A stretch of DNA of 32,266 nucleotides, taken from assembly GCA_964632135.1 (NCBI GenBank), contig CAZWEI010000006.1:1-32266 (forward strand). Reading direction: 5' to 3'. Origin of the DNA: JBFMAP01 sp964632135. Its GTDB lineage: Archaea > Micrarchaeota > Micrarchaeia > Burarchaeales > JBFMAP01. The notes beneath the pieces are model-generated. The model saw nothing but the letters and a program-made list of their open reading frames with translations. It was not told the origin of the DNA and made no database searches. This document shows, piece by piece, positions 23,405-31,330 of the stretch. How positions within the stretch are numbered: position 1 is the stretch's first letter; every line of letters begins with the position of its first letter. The position numbers and the translations under genes are program-made.

Positions 23405-23421
23405 TTTAAATGCTTAAAAAC
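23405..23421 (+). promoter_or_regulatory. TATA promoter of the 23437 gene
   Basis: TTTAAATGCTTAAAAAC lies about 16-32 nt before the ATG at 23437. There is no Shine-Dalgarno sequence, which fits a leaderless or very short-leader transcript. Confidence 0.5.
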
Positions 23422-23436
23422 ACATATAAATAAAGC

Positions 23437-24870
23437 ATGAATCCTGGGAGTGCGTCGGCCGCTAAGGCAACTAAAGCTTCTAAACTTAGAGACTATGAGG
23501 CAAGAGCAAATAAAGCGGGATGGATAGTTCCGCCATTCGAGGTTTTATCCAGAAACCTCAAGGAAGAGGACATAACTAGGGTTTTTGGTAAATTCAAGTC
23601 AATCTGTCATTCAGATGGACCTCTCGGCAATTGGGTGTTCATAAGAAACAACGGAAAGCCTCAGGGAACGGGGGAAGGGGTGAGCAGGATTGTTCGCCTC
23701 GACCTAAGCGAAAAACTAGTTAAGGTTTTGGCGAACAGAGTCATTAAATCAGATCCTCAAGCAGAGGGAGTTATGTTCCAGCCCGTCGTCGGACAAAGTT
23801 TTCATATCTACTATTGGTTTACCCCGTTTGTTTCCGGGATTGCCTATACGCCGGAGTGTAGTGAAAGGAAGAATGCGATAGTTGAGTGGGTATACGGGCA
23901 TCCTGCCCTTGCGGTAGAAGGGGGAGGGCGTTATGTTGCATTCAATAAAAAAACCTTGAAGGAGGAAGTCGAATACATCGACCTTAGCATGCAAGATAAC
24001 ATAAAAGTGGTTGCCCTGAGGGAGCCAGAGTTTTTTCCAGGATATTCCTTTGGCAATGAATTCGCAAGCCTCCGTACGGACAAACATGCGCGCATGGGAT
24101 TTTTGGAAGAGATGTTTAGGGAGATAGTAGAGAATGAAGGAAAGAGAGAACTGTTCAAAAAATTATTCGAGGCAGTATTAAAAATTGGAGAGCATGGACC
24201 GCTCTATCTCGAATGGGCGGCAACCTCCATCTACGGTCAGGTCAAGTTGTTTGCGCTCCAAATTTCCGAATTCGAGGGAAAGCTCGCTGGCTTACCCACG
24301 CTAATGGCGGGTAAACTTCTAGAACTTGTAAGGGATGCGCAACTTCCTGAAAACACGGAATTTAGAAACTTAAAGGCACTTTACGGCAAAGCTGTTGAAG
24401 ACCCGCATGTTTTTGCAGTCGGCTTTGACGTAGTCGGAAAACACAAAAAAGAGTTTGACACGATGATTTGGATGCCTAATGGGAAGCAGCTTAAGCGGGG
24501 GGATATTTTTCTTGCCTCCACATCTCTCTTGGTGTGGGACTGCGGACCAGTGACAACAAGAGACATATTGAGTGACCAATTTGGGAAAGGCATGATGGTT
24601 GGAGGGATAGTCGAATGGACCGCACAGGCAGGGGATGTGCATCCGTTTAGAGGCCATTTCGGGGAGTATTGCAGACGACATTCAATCCCAGGATTAGGCA
24701 ACATCCAGAGAATGGAAGATAAGCTCTACGCCCTTTTTCCTTCTGGCTTTAAGGAAGGCCCAAAGCATTGGTTGTTGATAAAAGGGAAGTTTGTGCTGGA
24801 GGTGGACGAAAGCATACCTTTCGGAACGCTGAAAGTGCTCGAAGTTAAAGACGTACGAAAATTGGATTAG
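23437..24870 (+). CDS. Divergent PEP-synthase/PPDK-like protein (ATP-grasp-like and PEP-utiliser-like)
   Basis: A 477-residue protein that I recognise only in part. Residues about 105-180 carry EGVMFQPVVGQSFHIYYW and FVSGIAYTPECS followed by EWVYGHPALAVEGGGRYVAF, which resembles the ATP-binding part of pyruvate phosphate dikinase and PEP synthase. The C-terminal part (residues about 385-470) has MVGGIVEWTAQAGDVHPFRG, HFGEYCRRHSIPGLGNI and LLIKGKFVLEVDES. This pattern is like the mobile phosphohistidine domain, where a His-containing loop precedes 'ReygIPavvG'. The usual N-terminal RSSA and TSHAAI motifs are not clear, so activity is uncertain. Codon use is more AT-rich than in Rad50 and XPD on either side. 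The short leader and promoter support separate expression. Confidence 0.55.
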   Translation: MNPGSASAAKATKASKLRDYEARANKAGWIVPPFEVLSRNLKEEDITRVFGKFKSICHSDGPLGNWVFIRNNGKPQGTGEGVSRIVRLDLSEKLVKVLANRVIKSDPQAEGVMFQPVVGQSFHIYYWFTPFVSGIAYTPECSERKNAIVEWVYGHPALAVEGGGRYVAFNKKTLKEEVEYIDLSMQDNIKVVALREPEFFPGYSFGNEFASLRTDKHARMGFLEEMFREIVENEGKRELFKKLFEAVLKIGEHGPLYLEWAATSIYGQVKLFALQISEFEGKLAGLPTLMAGKLLELVRDAQLPENTEFRNLKALYGKAVEDPHVFAVGFDVVGKHKKEFDTMIWMPNGKQLKRGDIFLASTSLLVWDCGPVTTRDILSDQFGKGMMVGGIVEWTAQAGDVHPFRGHFGEYCRRHSIPGLGNIQRMEDKLYALFPSGFKEGPKHWLLIKGKFVLEVDESIPFGTLKVLEVKDVRKLD

Positions 24871-24959
24871 AATTGCGAGCTGGACGCAAAAAGGGGGGGA
24901 CTCCAGTGGAATTTTACCGTCCCTTAGCGTATTTAACATTTCGCGCGCTACTATTTCTC

Positions 24960-26807
24960 ATGGAACAGAACGTTTTTTTCAGGCACGCGCGCATGCGCAA
25001 GTACCAGGACGAGATGGTAAACGACATCCTGCGCGCGCTTGAGGAGAGAAAGCATATCCTGTGCCACGCGCCCCTGGGGTGCGGAAAAACAGATGCTGCG
25101 ATGGGCGCAGCGCTTACGCACGCACTCAATAATGATTTGAGCGTTCTCTTTCTCACGCCGAAAATATCCCAGCACAAAATAGCGCTCGAGGTTCTGCGCG
25201 GGATTCGCGCGAAATTCGATCTTGATTTCATCGCGGTTGATGTCGTCGGAAGGAGGCACGCGTGCCCTGAAATCTCGCTCGACGAGTTGGATTACGACGA
25301 TTTTTACAGGATGTGCGAGAGGAAGAGGAAAGGGGAAAACTGCATTTATTACGCGAATGCGCGCGGGTTCAACAAGCAGCAGGAGAGGAAGGCAGGCGCG
25401 AATTTTGAGAAAATTAAGGAGAGGTGCGGGCCGATTTTCGACAGTGCTGCCGTGTGCGAGGCGTGCCGCGAGCTCGAGGCGTGCCCGTATGAGATGAGCA
25501 TGAGGGCTGCGCCTGGCGCGCGAGTGCTGATTGCGGATTATTTCCAGGTGCTCGCACCGAGGGTCAGGAAAGTGTTTCTCGCGCGCACAAGAAAGGAGAT
25601 GGGCGAGTGCGTGGTGATTGTCGACGAGGCGCACAACGCGGCAGGCAGGTTGAGGGAGCAGCTCTCCTCCTCGATAAACAGTTTCATACTCAGGAAGGCT
25701 GCGCATGAGGCGAGATTTCTCGGGAGCGAGTTCGATGTCGGGGAATGCGCGCGCAATTTTGAGAAGTGGTGCAAAAGTGAATTGAAAAATGAGAATGAAA
25801 TTTTGGTCGGGAAGGACGACATAAAAAATATTTTCGAAAACATGGAGTCGGCGTACATTTCGCTCGAGGATTTGGGAACCGAGTATATTGAAAAAACTAA
25901 CAAGAGGAGCGCGTGCCTTAGGATAAGCAGGTTTCTCGAGAAATGGGACGAGGAGGAGGGGTTCGTCCGCATCCTGCGGAAAAGAGGAAAGTGGTTCACG
26001 CTGAAGCACAAGTGCCTGGACCCTGCGCGCGCAACGGCGCTCAACGAGGCGAGCTCTGCAATCCTCATGAGCGGGACGCTCGTTCCTCTTGAGATGCACC
26101 GGGACCTCCTCGGGCTCGAGCCCGGGCGCACGCTAATGAAGGAGTATTCCTCGCCGTTTCCTAGAGAGAATAGATTGAATCTGATTGTACCAGGCGTAAC
26201 AACGCGCTACTCGAAAAGGACGCGCGAGGAGTTCGAGAGGATTGCGCGCGTGATTGAGAAGGTGATTTCCGCGACTCCTGGGAACGTGGGCGTTTTCTTC
26301 CCCGCTTACAACGTGCTTCAATCGGTTCTTCCGCTCATGAAGTTGGGCGCGCCGACGTTCGTGCAGAAGGAGAAGATGAGGGCGAACGAGGTGAACGAGC
26401 TTCTGGACGGGTTCAGGCGCGCGAAGGAGAAAGGAGGCGTGCTCGTGGGCGTGCAGGGAGGAAGCGTGGCTGAGGGAATAGACCTTCCGAACCGCGAGAT
26501 GATATGCGCGGTGATAGTCGGCGTGGCGCTCGAGCAGATGAGCATAGAGGTTGAGGCGCTCATCGATTATTACGACGAGAAATTCGGGAAGGGATGGGAG
26601 TATGGGTACATGTATCCCGCGGTCTCGAAGGCGCTGCAGGCAGCAGGAAGATGCGTGAGAGGCGAGAACGACCGCGCGGTGGTGGTGTTCGTGGATGACA
26701 GGTTCAAATGGAAGAACTACGCGTGCTGCTTTCCGAAGGATTTCGAGCGCATAATTACGGCTGAGCCTGAGAAATACGCGATGGAATTTTGGGGACGGAC
26801 ATGCTGA
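24960..26807 (+). CDS. xpd: XPD/Rad3-family ATP-dependent DNA helicase
   Basis: A 615-residue SF2 iron-sulfur helicase that unwinds DNA 5' to 3', probably in repair. Walker A is APLGCGKTDAA near the N-terminus, and the DEAH box is VIVDEAHNAAG. Between them lie cysteines including MCERKRKGENC and VCEACRELEACPYE, which are candidate ligands of the 4Fe-4S cluster. Motifs IV to VI are seen late in the protein: NVGVFFPAYNVL, GVQGGSVAEGIDL and ALQAAGRCVRGENDRAV. I chose the ATG at 24960: TATTTAAC lies about 25 nt upstream, a leaderless pattern, and MEQNVFFRHARMRKYQDEMV is the usual start. A TTG at 24873 is in frame but unlikely. Confidence 0.93.
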   Translation: MEQNVFFRHARMRKYQDEMVNDILRALEERKHILCHAPLGCGKTDAAMGAALTHALNNDLSVLFLTPKISQHKIALEVLRGIRAKFDLDFIAVDVVGRRHACPEISLDELDYDDFYRMCERKRKGENCIYYANARGFNKQQERKAGANFEKIKERCGPIFDSAAVCEACRELEACPYEMSMRAAPGARVLIADYFQVLAPRVRKVFLARTRKEMGECVVIVDEAHNAAGRLREQLSSSINSFILRKAAHEARFLGSEFDVGECARNFEKWCKSELKNENEILVGKDDIKNIFENMESAYISLEDLGTEYIEKTNKRSACLRISRFLEKWDEEEGFVRILRKRGKWFTLKHKCLDPARATALNEASSAILMSGTLVPLEMHRDLLGLEPGRTLMKEYSSPFPRENRLNLIVPGVTTRYSKRTREEFERIARVIEKVISATPGNVGVFFPAYNVLQSVLPLMKLGAPTFVQKEKMRANEVNELLDGFRRAKEKGGVLVGVQGGSVAEGIDLPNREMICAVIVGVALEQMSIEVEALIDYYDEKFGKGWEYGYMYPAVSKALQAAGRCVRGENDRAVVVFVDDRFKWKNYACCFPKDFERIITAEPEKYAMEFWGRTC

Positions 26808-26929
26808 TACCTCATTTCCTAGTCTATGCTAATCGCTCTCTTTGAGATCGAGGGCCCCGGCTGGTGCTCGAGGTTGAATAGATGGATTGGTGCAGGATTA
26901 GGCATGAAAATGCTTGATTGCGGTGGTTA

Positions 26930-27589
26930 TTACCGCAGCAGGTGCGGGGCGAACAACAGAAGCAAACCCAAGACGAGCATTATTATTCCGCCGATTAGCT
27001 TGCATTGCTTGGCGTATTTCTCCCCGACTCCGCTTGAAACAGCGAACGCGGCCAAGCCGAAGATTATCAAATCATCGAGCATGAAGAAAAGGTCGTACAA
27101 AGCAATGTACGCATAGTGCTGCCACCATTCGAGGTTCGTGAGCGCGAGGACTTGTGTGAACACGGCCGGAATGGCGCTCGAGCAAACGAATTCGACCGAA
27201 TTGACGACGAATGCGAGCGCGACTATTCCCGCGAAAGTGGCCCACGTCAATGGAGCGGAAACAAGTTGTCTGACTTTATCCATCGTCTTGGTTTTGTCGT
27301 CTTCCCCACTAACTTTGCAAACCAAGGCGCCCTTGGTTTCGAAATACTCTTTCAACCCAAGCACGCCAGCACCCAAGGCGAACAACCCCACGGTTATCGT
27401 GACTGGCCGCAAAAAGCCCAAGACTAGAAACGCGTTAAGCCACGCGGTCATGAACAAGAAGTACAGCACGCCCGAAGCTAACACGAAAGAGCCCACGATG
27501 AGCCAGATTCGCTTGCGGTCGTTGAGTTCCATCACGAGCGCAATCAAGTAAACCAATACCCACATCGCGCACGGGTTGAAGCCATCCAC
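26930..27589 (-). CDS. DsbD/CcdA-like membrane part of a thioredoxin-DsbD protein (frameshifted)
   Basis: A 219-residue, mostly hydrophobic frame with about six transmembrane segments. It carries the cysteine pair of CcdA/DsbD thiol-transfer proteins: GFNPCAMWVL (Cys7) and SVEFVCSSAIPAVF (Cys136). Such proteins pass electrons across the membrane to thioredoxin-like domains outside. The gene is the continuation of the one at 27595-28152; together they would be 407 residues if one base were present near 27633-27643. The preceding bases in this frame would read KDYSLPALAVILGLV, typical of the same fused family. The last gene of the arsenic island, it ends in a short hairpin (TGCGGT/ACCGCA at 26919-26937). 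Confidence 0.75.
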   Translation of the reverse strand: MDGFNPCAMWVLVYLIALVMELNDRKRIWLIVGSFVLASGVLYFLFMTAWLNAFLVLGFLRPVTITVGLFALGAGVLGLKEYFETKGALVCKVSGEDDKTKTMDKVRQLVSAPLTWATFAGIVALAFVVNSVEFVCSSAIPAVFTQVLALTNLEWWQHYAYIALYDLFFMLDDLIIFGLAAFAVSSGVGEKYAKQCKLIGGIIMLVLGLLLLFAPHLLR

Positions 27590-27594
27590 TAGCC

Positions 27595-28152
27595 CTAGAA
27601 TGACGGCGAGTGCGGGTAATGAGTAATCCTTGAAATGATTTTTCCGAACAAAGGCAAGTCGATTTCTTGCGGCGCGCTTTCTTTCTCAACTACCGCTTCT
27701 TTCTTCCCGCCGTTGACGCACTCATTCAAGCAAGACTCGAGCGCGGCGCGGAGTTTAGCGCCAGTGTTTTCTTCGTTGTCGAAGCCCACTATCGCCTGCC
27801 GCTTGAAGAAAGTAGTTGGAACTTCCAAGTCCGCCGTATTCAAGCCGTAATCTCCAGCCATTTCGGCTAACAACGCGGCTTCCTCGGGTTTGGAAACGTC
27901 GTGGTAAACCCACTCTACTTCAGGGTATTCTGCAATCAGTTTCTCGTTAAATGGTTTTTGCGCGCTGCAGTGCGGGCAAGTCGGCAGGTAGAAAAAGTGC
28001 ACGGTAATCTCGTCCGAAACGCTTGCGCTAGTTTCTTGCTGCTGGAAATGGTCTGCAGCGAGCAAGGCGGCTCCTAATACGACTAGCGCGACTACCAGCC
28101 ACTTGTTGAACGGCTTGGACAAAAACCCGCTTGCTTCTTGAATCGCGTTCAT
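27595..28152 (-). CDS. Thioredoxin-like part of a thioredoxin-DsbD protein (frameshifted)
   Basis: A 185-residue frame with one N-terminal membrane anchor (residues about 18-33, WLVVALVVLGAALLAADHF) and an exported thioredoxin fold. The active site is FFYLPTCPHCSAQKPF (Cys59, Cys62), and the cis-Pro segment is EVPTTFF. The conserved tail reads EIDLPLFGKI, then runs out of frame into ISRITHYPHSPSF and a stop. In intact homologues this tail leads directly into the DsbD-like membrane part. The ribosome binding site AGGAGG is 9 nt before the ATG. The 21-bp gap to the ArsG-like gene suggests one transcript. Confidence 0.75.
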   Translation of the reverse strand: MNAIQEASGFLSKPFNKWLVVALVVLGAALLAADHFQQQETSASVSDEITVHFFYLPTCPHCSAQKPFNEKLIAEYPEVEWVYHDVSKPEEAALLAEMAGDYGLNTADLEVPTTFFKRQAIVGFDNEENTGAKLRAALESCLNECVNGGKKEAVVEKESAPQEIDLPLFGKIISRITHYPHSPSF

Positions 28153-28173
28153 TTTACGAATCCTCCTAATACG

Positions 28174-28878
28174 CTATACTAGCCCAAGGAAAGACGCGAG
28201 ATAATACGCGCTTCCCAGCATGAAAAGCCACCCGATGGCCGCATCCGCGATGCCCCCCAACCTGGAGAGAGCGCCTATGCCGCTTCCGGCCTTGCCTGCC
28301 GCGTGGAGCGTGGGCACCGCGAGAACGACCGGAACCGCAGTTCCGATTCCATAAGCAACAGGTATGAACAGCCAGTCCTTGGAAGAAATGACGAGCGGAA
28401 GCAGCCCGCCGAAGAAAAGCGCGGCGCTGACTGGGCAAAATGCGAGCGCAAGAGCCGCACCAAGCAAAAACGCCCCAATTCCGCCCCTATCTGCAAGGAA
28501 CCTGAGCTTTTCAGTGTTCATGCCTCCAAAGCTAATGCTGATTTTCCCGAGCAGCACAAGCCCGCAAACCGCAAGAATGATTGAGAGCAGCAGCCCCGAG
28601 TACGCCTGCAGGGGCATGAGCGCAGAACCCGCAGCAACCCCGAATACCGAGCCGAGCGCCGCTATGGCTACATAAGTTACTGCCCTGCCGAGCGCGTAAG
28701 AAAACGAGTTAAGTATTGCACTTGTCTTGCTGCCCGCCTTTTTTGACAGGAATGCCACTGCCGCAAGATTGGCGCCAAGCGGACAGGGGCTGACTGATGT
28801 GATTATGCCTATCAGAAGTGCCGCAACAATGGGCGGGCTGGATGCCGCGGTTTCGCCAAGAAACGATGCAATGTCCAT
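28174..28878 (-). CDS. arsG: ArsG-like permease of the CcdA fold
   Basis: A 234-residue membrane protein with about six transmembrane helices. It has two Cys-Pro sites, SVSPCPLGANLAAVAFL (Cys32) and LALAFCPVSAALFFGG (Cys148), as in CcdA-type transporters. This form (SPCPLGANLAAVAFLSK) is the one labelled in databases as the ArsG aromatic aminobenzylarsenical efflux permease. The next gene upstream encodes the partner-like ArsF lipoprotein and the two genes abut (TAG then ATG). Substrate identity (aromatic arsenicals or another thiol-reactive compound) is inference from family and context. Confidence 0.75.
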   Translation of the reverse strand: MDIASFLGETAASSPPIVAALLIGIITSVSPCPLGANLAAVAFLSKKAGSKTSAILNSFSYALGRAVTYVAIAALGSVFGVAAGSALMPLQAYSGLLLSIILAVCGLVLLGKISISFGGMNTEKLRFLADRGGIGAFLLGAALALAFCPVSAALFFGGLLPLVISSKDWLFIPVAYGIGTAVPVVLAVPTLHAAGKAGSGIGALSRLGGIADAAIGWLFMLGSAYYLASFLGLV

Positions 28879-29388
28879 CTATCCACCGAGTTTCCCCGTA
28901 ATCACGCCACTCAAGTATTGCGCGTATTTCTCCTCATCGCCAGTATAGTACCATGCCTCTGCAAGCTCCTCGAATTTTTCCCCGCCATCGCCTTCAGTCA
29001 AAAGGTAGAGTGATGCGTGCGTTGGATGGTACTTCTGCACATATGGGTTTGCCGAGTCAGCCTCTGCGTTTATGTCAAGGTATTTCACCTTTCCTTCCAG
29101 AAGCTCTTTCTGGAAATTCCTCTCAAGCGTGGAGTTTGCGAATTTCCCCAAATTCGTGCAGGAAACGCACTGCGAGTTGCCGTGGAATTTTATCAGGGTC
29201 AAGCGCGTGCCCGAAGGCTTTGCGCTCGCCGCCTGCTGGCTGCTGTTTTCAGGTGGCGCGTATGTCGAATACGTGGGCACAGCAGAAGTACTCTCAGCCG
29301 GTGCCTGTCCTGCGCATCCGAATAAAAAGGCGAACAAGGCTGCCAAAACTGCGATTGCCATGCAGGTGCTGCGTATATTCTTAGCCAT
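28879..29388 (-). CDS. arsF: ArsF-like thioredoxin-fold lipoprotein
   Basis: A 169-residue exported protein. The signal peptide ends in a lipobox-like FLFGCAG (Cys25), followed by a Ser/Ala/Pro/Thr linker (residues about 28-60). The thioredoxin-like domain follows, with FHGNSQCVSC (Cys74, Cys77) and a downstream EAWYYTGDEEKYAQYL. This agrees with ArsF-type nitrophenyl reductase subunits, which pair with ArsG-type permeases. I chose the ATG at 29388 with GGGTGA upstream; a GTG at 29397 is in frame. It lies 5 nt after the arsP gene. Confidence 0.7.
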   Translation of the reverse strand: MAKNIRSTCMAIAVLAALFAFLFGCAGQAPAESTSAVPTYSTYAPPENSSQQAASAKPSGTRLTLIKFHGNSQCVSCTNLGKFANSTLERNFQKELLEGKVKYLDINAEADSANPYVQKYHPTHASLYLLTEGDGGEKFEELAEAWYYTGDEEKYAQYLSGVITGKLGG

Positions 29389-29393
29389 GGTTT

Positions 29394-30440
29394 TCACCCG
29401 GCAAACCTTCCGTACAGCAACCCGGCCGAGACAGTAAAGACTAATATCAGTCCAATGTAAACCAAAGTTCTTTTAGTGCCCATTATTTTCCTTACCACGA
29501 GTATGCTCGGCAGGGAGATTACCGGGTCCGCGAGGAGATAGGCCAGAAGCGCACCCTTCGACATTCCCAGCTCGAGGAAAGTCTTGGCCATCGGAACCTC
29601 AACGAGCGTGGGGAAGTACATGAATATACCAAATACCACAGGTATTATCATTGCCAGCAGATCATTTCCGCCGACGTAGGAAACAACCAGGTCGCCGGGC
29701 AGAATCGCGCCGATGATGCCGGAAAAGAAGACGCCAGCCAGCAGCAGCGGGAAGATGCTTTTCACAAAACCCCAGGTTTCAGCCATCCACGCCCCAAGCT
29801 CTTCATTGGAGAAATGCCGCTTCCCTATCGCGGCAACCAGGACTATGAGGGCGAGCGTGAGGCCGTACTTCACAAACTCCTCGCTAATGCGCGTTCCCAC
29901 CAGCAAAATGGCTATCAGCGCGCCGAACAGATAAATGAGGCGCCAGTTGTTCTTGTCACCCTTCTGTTTCTTGCCTCCAAATGCACCCGAGACCGTCCGA
30001 GGCTCTTCCTCAGGGAACAGCCTGCTTATCGTGATGCCTATCGTGACTGCGAAGAGTATTGAAAAACCTATTCTAGCGAGCGCAATGTCCCATCCGATGA
30101 GGCTGCCAGTATACAGTATGGCCACGATGTTGGTTGCGGGCGCGGTGTAGAGGAATGCAATGGCAGGACCGATTCCCGCGCCCCCCTTTTTTATGCCGGC
30201 GAAGAGCGGCAGCACAGTGCATGAGCAGACCGCCAGCAACAGCCCGGAAATCACCGCCAGGGGGTATGCGATTATCTTAGGTGATTTCGCTCCAAGATAC
30301 GGCAAAAGCTCGTCCTTTGGTATGAGCGCGGCCATCGCACCGGCGATGAAGAACGCTGGAACAAGGCAGAAGAGCGTGTGAGCCAACACATACTCATAGA
30401 GGGCGGCAAAGCCTGCACCTATGAGAAAATAACCATCCAT
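29394..30440 (-). CDS. arsP: ArsP-family permease (DUF318)
   Basis: A 348-residue permease with about eight transmembrane helices. It has the family landmarks LLAVCSCTVLPLFAGIKKGG, FLYTAPATNIVAILYT and the second-half MYFPTLVEVPMAKTFLELGM and LLADPVISLPSIL. ArsP proteins export trivalent organoarsenicals such as methylarsenite, while close relatives move Cu or Zn. The Cys-Ser-Cys in helix 3 may bind the soft metalloid. The gene lies in an operon with ArsE/F/G-like proteins and ArsR, favouring arsenic. GAGG precedes the ATG by about 8 nt. Confidence 0.87.
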   Translation of the reverse strand: MDGYFLIGAGFAALYEYVLAHTLFCLVPAFFIAGAMAALIPKDELLPYLGAKSPKIIAYPLAVISGLLLAVCSCTVLPLFAGIKKGGAGIGPAIAFLYTAPATNIVAILYTGSLIGWDIALARIGFSILFAVTIGITISRLFPEEEPRTVSGAFGGKKQKGDKNNWRLIYLFGALIAILLVGTRISEEFVKYGLTLALIVLVAAIGKRHFSNEELGAWMAETWGFVKSIFPLLLAGVFFSGIIGAILPGDLVVSYVGGNDLLAMIIPVVFGIFMYFPTLVEVPMAKTFLELGMSKGALLAYLLADPVISLPSILVVRKIMGTKRTLVYIGLILVFTVSAGLLYGRFAG

Positions 30441-30451
30441 ATTGCGCGCCT

Positions 30452-30682
30452 CTATCTAAGCAGTCCCAGTATCTCCTCGACTGCCGGCAGTCTGCCCGCA
30501 AACACGACCTTTCCGTCTATCGCGAGCGCAGGGGTGGAGATTACGTTCCGCCTGACTATCTCGTCAAAATCGTAAACGTGCGTTACTTCTGCTTTCGCGC
30601 CCGCCTTGAGAACCGCTTCCTTCACGCGTCTTTCAAGCTCTGCGCACTTCGGACAACCGCTGCCCAAGACTTCGATTTTCAT
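30452..30682 (-). CDS. Mini-thioredoxin (redox-active disulfide protein), ArsE-like
   Basis: A 76-residue thioredoxin-fold protein with the active site LGSGCPKCAELERRV (Cys10, Cys13) and the cis-Pro segment ISTPALAIDGKVVFAGRLP. It resembles the TM0996/MTH895 type, and the small redox protein coded with ArsF and ArsG. It could supply electrons to ArsC or to ArsF. It lies 3 nt after the ferredoxin gene and 11 nt before arsP, so it belongs to the same transcript. Confidence 0.85.
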   Translation of the reverse strand: MKIEVLGSGCPKCAELERRVKEAVLKAGAKAEVTHVYDFDEIVRRNVISTPALAIDGKVVFAGRLPAVEEILGLLR

Positions 30683-30685
30683 TAG

Positions 30686-31000
30686 TCATCTACCCCCGCA
30701 CGAGCAAGTGAAGCTCCCTCCGTGTTTAAGGACATCTCTCAAATAGTAACTTGGTTGGTGCATTAACGCTTTTTTCGGGCAAACCGGTTCGCAGCCAGTG
30801 CACCCGACGGCGCAGTTGAACGGTTCGACTACTTTCGGTTTGCCTGCTTCTTCAGCGAAGACGCCTCGCGTGCACTTTTTAACGCACGCCATGCACCCGT
30901 TGCATTTTTTAAAGTCAATGATTGGAAACCAGAACACGTCCTTGCCGTTAACTAAATCTTTTACGCGCTTGACTTTCCTCTTGTTTTTCGCACCCGCCAT
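30686..31000 (-). CDS. Two-cluster 4Fe-4S ferredoxin-like protein
   Basis: A 104-residue protein with two 4Fe-4S motifs, CNGCMACVKKC and CAVGCTGCEPVCPKKA, giving eight cysteines. The N-terminus is basic (AGAKNKRKVKRVKDL), and the C-terminus ends with CSCGGR. It should carry electrons, probably to the redox proteins of this operon. I chose the ATG at 31000 with GGTGA 6 nt upstream; an ATG at 31012 overlaps the arsR stop. Its partner is not certain. Confidence 0.85.
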   Translation of the reverse strand: MAGAKNKRKVKRVKDLVNGKDVFWFPIIDFKKCNGCMACVKKCTRGVFAEEAGKPKVVEPFNCAVGCTGCEPVCPKKALMHQPSYYLRDVLKHGGSFTCSCGGR

Positions 31001-31005
31001 TGCGT

Positions 31006-31254
31006 TCACCATTTTGAAACATCGGCGAGGACGCGTTTTCCCTTGGCGGAAAGCGAGTAAATCCTTTTCGCTCCATCCTTACGCATCTTGACGAGTCCGG
31101 CTTCGAGAAGCACTTTCAGGTGCTGCGAAACTGCGGGCTGCGTTTTTTTGACAACTACGGGAAGCTCGCAGGCGCAAATTTCCCCCCTGCTCATCTTCCT
31201 GAGCATTTCAAGGCGCGTCTCGTCCGCGACAGCCTTCAAAATATCAGCCTTCAT
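31006..31254 (-). CDS. arsR: ArsR-family metalloregulator
   Basis: An 82-residue winged-helix repressor. Typical segments are ILKAVADETRLEMLRKM, the recognition helix TQPAVSQHLKVLLEAGLV and the wing KDGAKRIYSLS. The metal site is in GEICACELP (Cys27, Cys29), the position used for arsenite sensing in ArsR, although only two cysteines are seen here. It is short of the third ligand found in some ArsR proteins. A TATA box at 31270-31285 lies about 24 nt before the ATG, with no leader; autorepression is likely. It is the first gene of the operon that ends at 26930, counted from this promoter. Confidence 0.9.
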   Translation of the reverse strand: MKADILKAVADETRLEMLRKMSRGEICACELPVVVKKTQPAVSQHLKVLLEAGLVKMRKDGAKRIYSLSAKGKRVLADVSKW

Positions 31255-31269
31255 AAATATTAGTTTATA

Positions 31270-31285
31270 CTTATATATTTAAAAA
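31270..31285 (-). promoter_or_regulatory. TATA promoter of the arsR operon
   Basis: On the minus strand, TTTTTAAATATATAAG lies about 24 nt upstream of the ATG at 31254, with no ribosome binding site, so the arsR transcript is probably leaderless. The full gap to the arsC stop is 76 bp. Confidence 0.65.
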
Positions 31286-31330
31286 GATGATGCTAGGGGC
31301 GAATTGTTCTCATCTCATTGCCCGGAATGC

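Noticed and set aside
24951..26099. Long minus-strand open frame of 382 codons opposite the XPD helicase
   Set aside because: It lies fully inside the helicase gene. Its sequence is low-complexity and Arg/Leu rich, and no start signal is seen.
26919..26937. Terminator hairpin after the DsbD-like gene
   Set aside because: The stem is only 6 bp and is not followed by a T-run, and archaeal termination usually relies on T-runs. It is mentioned in the gene entry only.
26826..27116. Plus-strand frame of 96 codons beginning in the gap before the DsbD-like gene
   Set aside because: Most of it is antisense to the membrane gene. The free part, 26808-26929, has no promoter or ribosome binding site that would support it.
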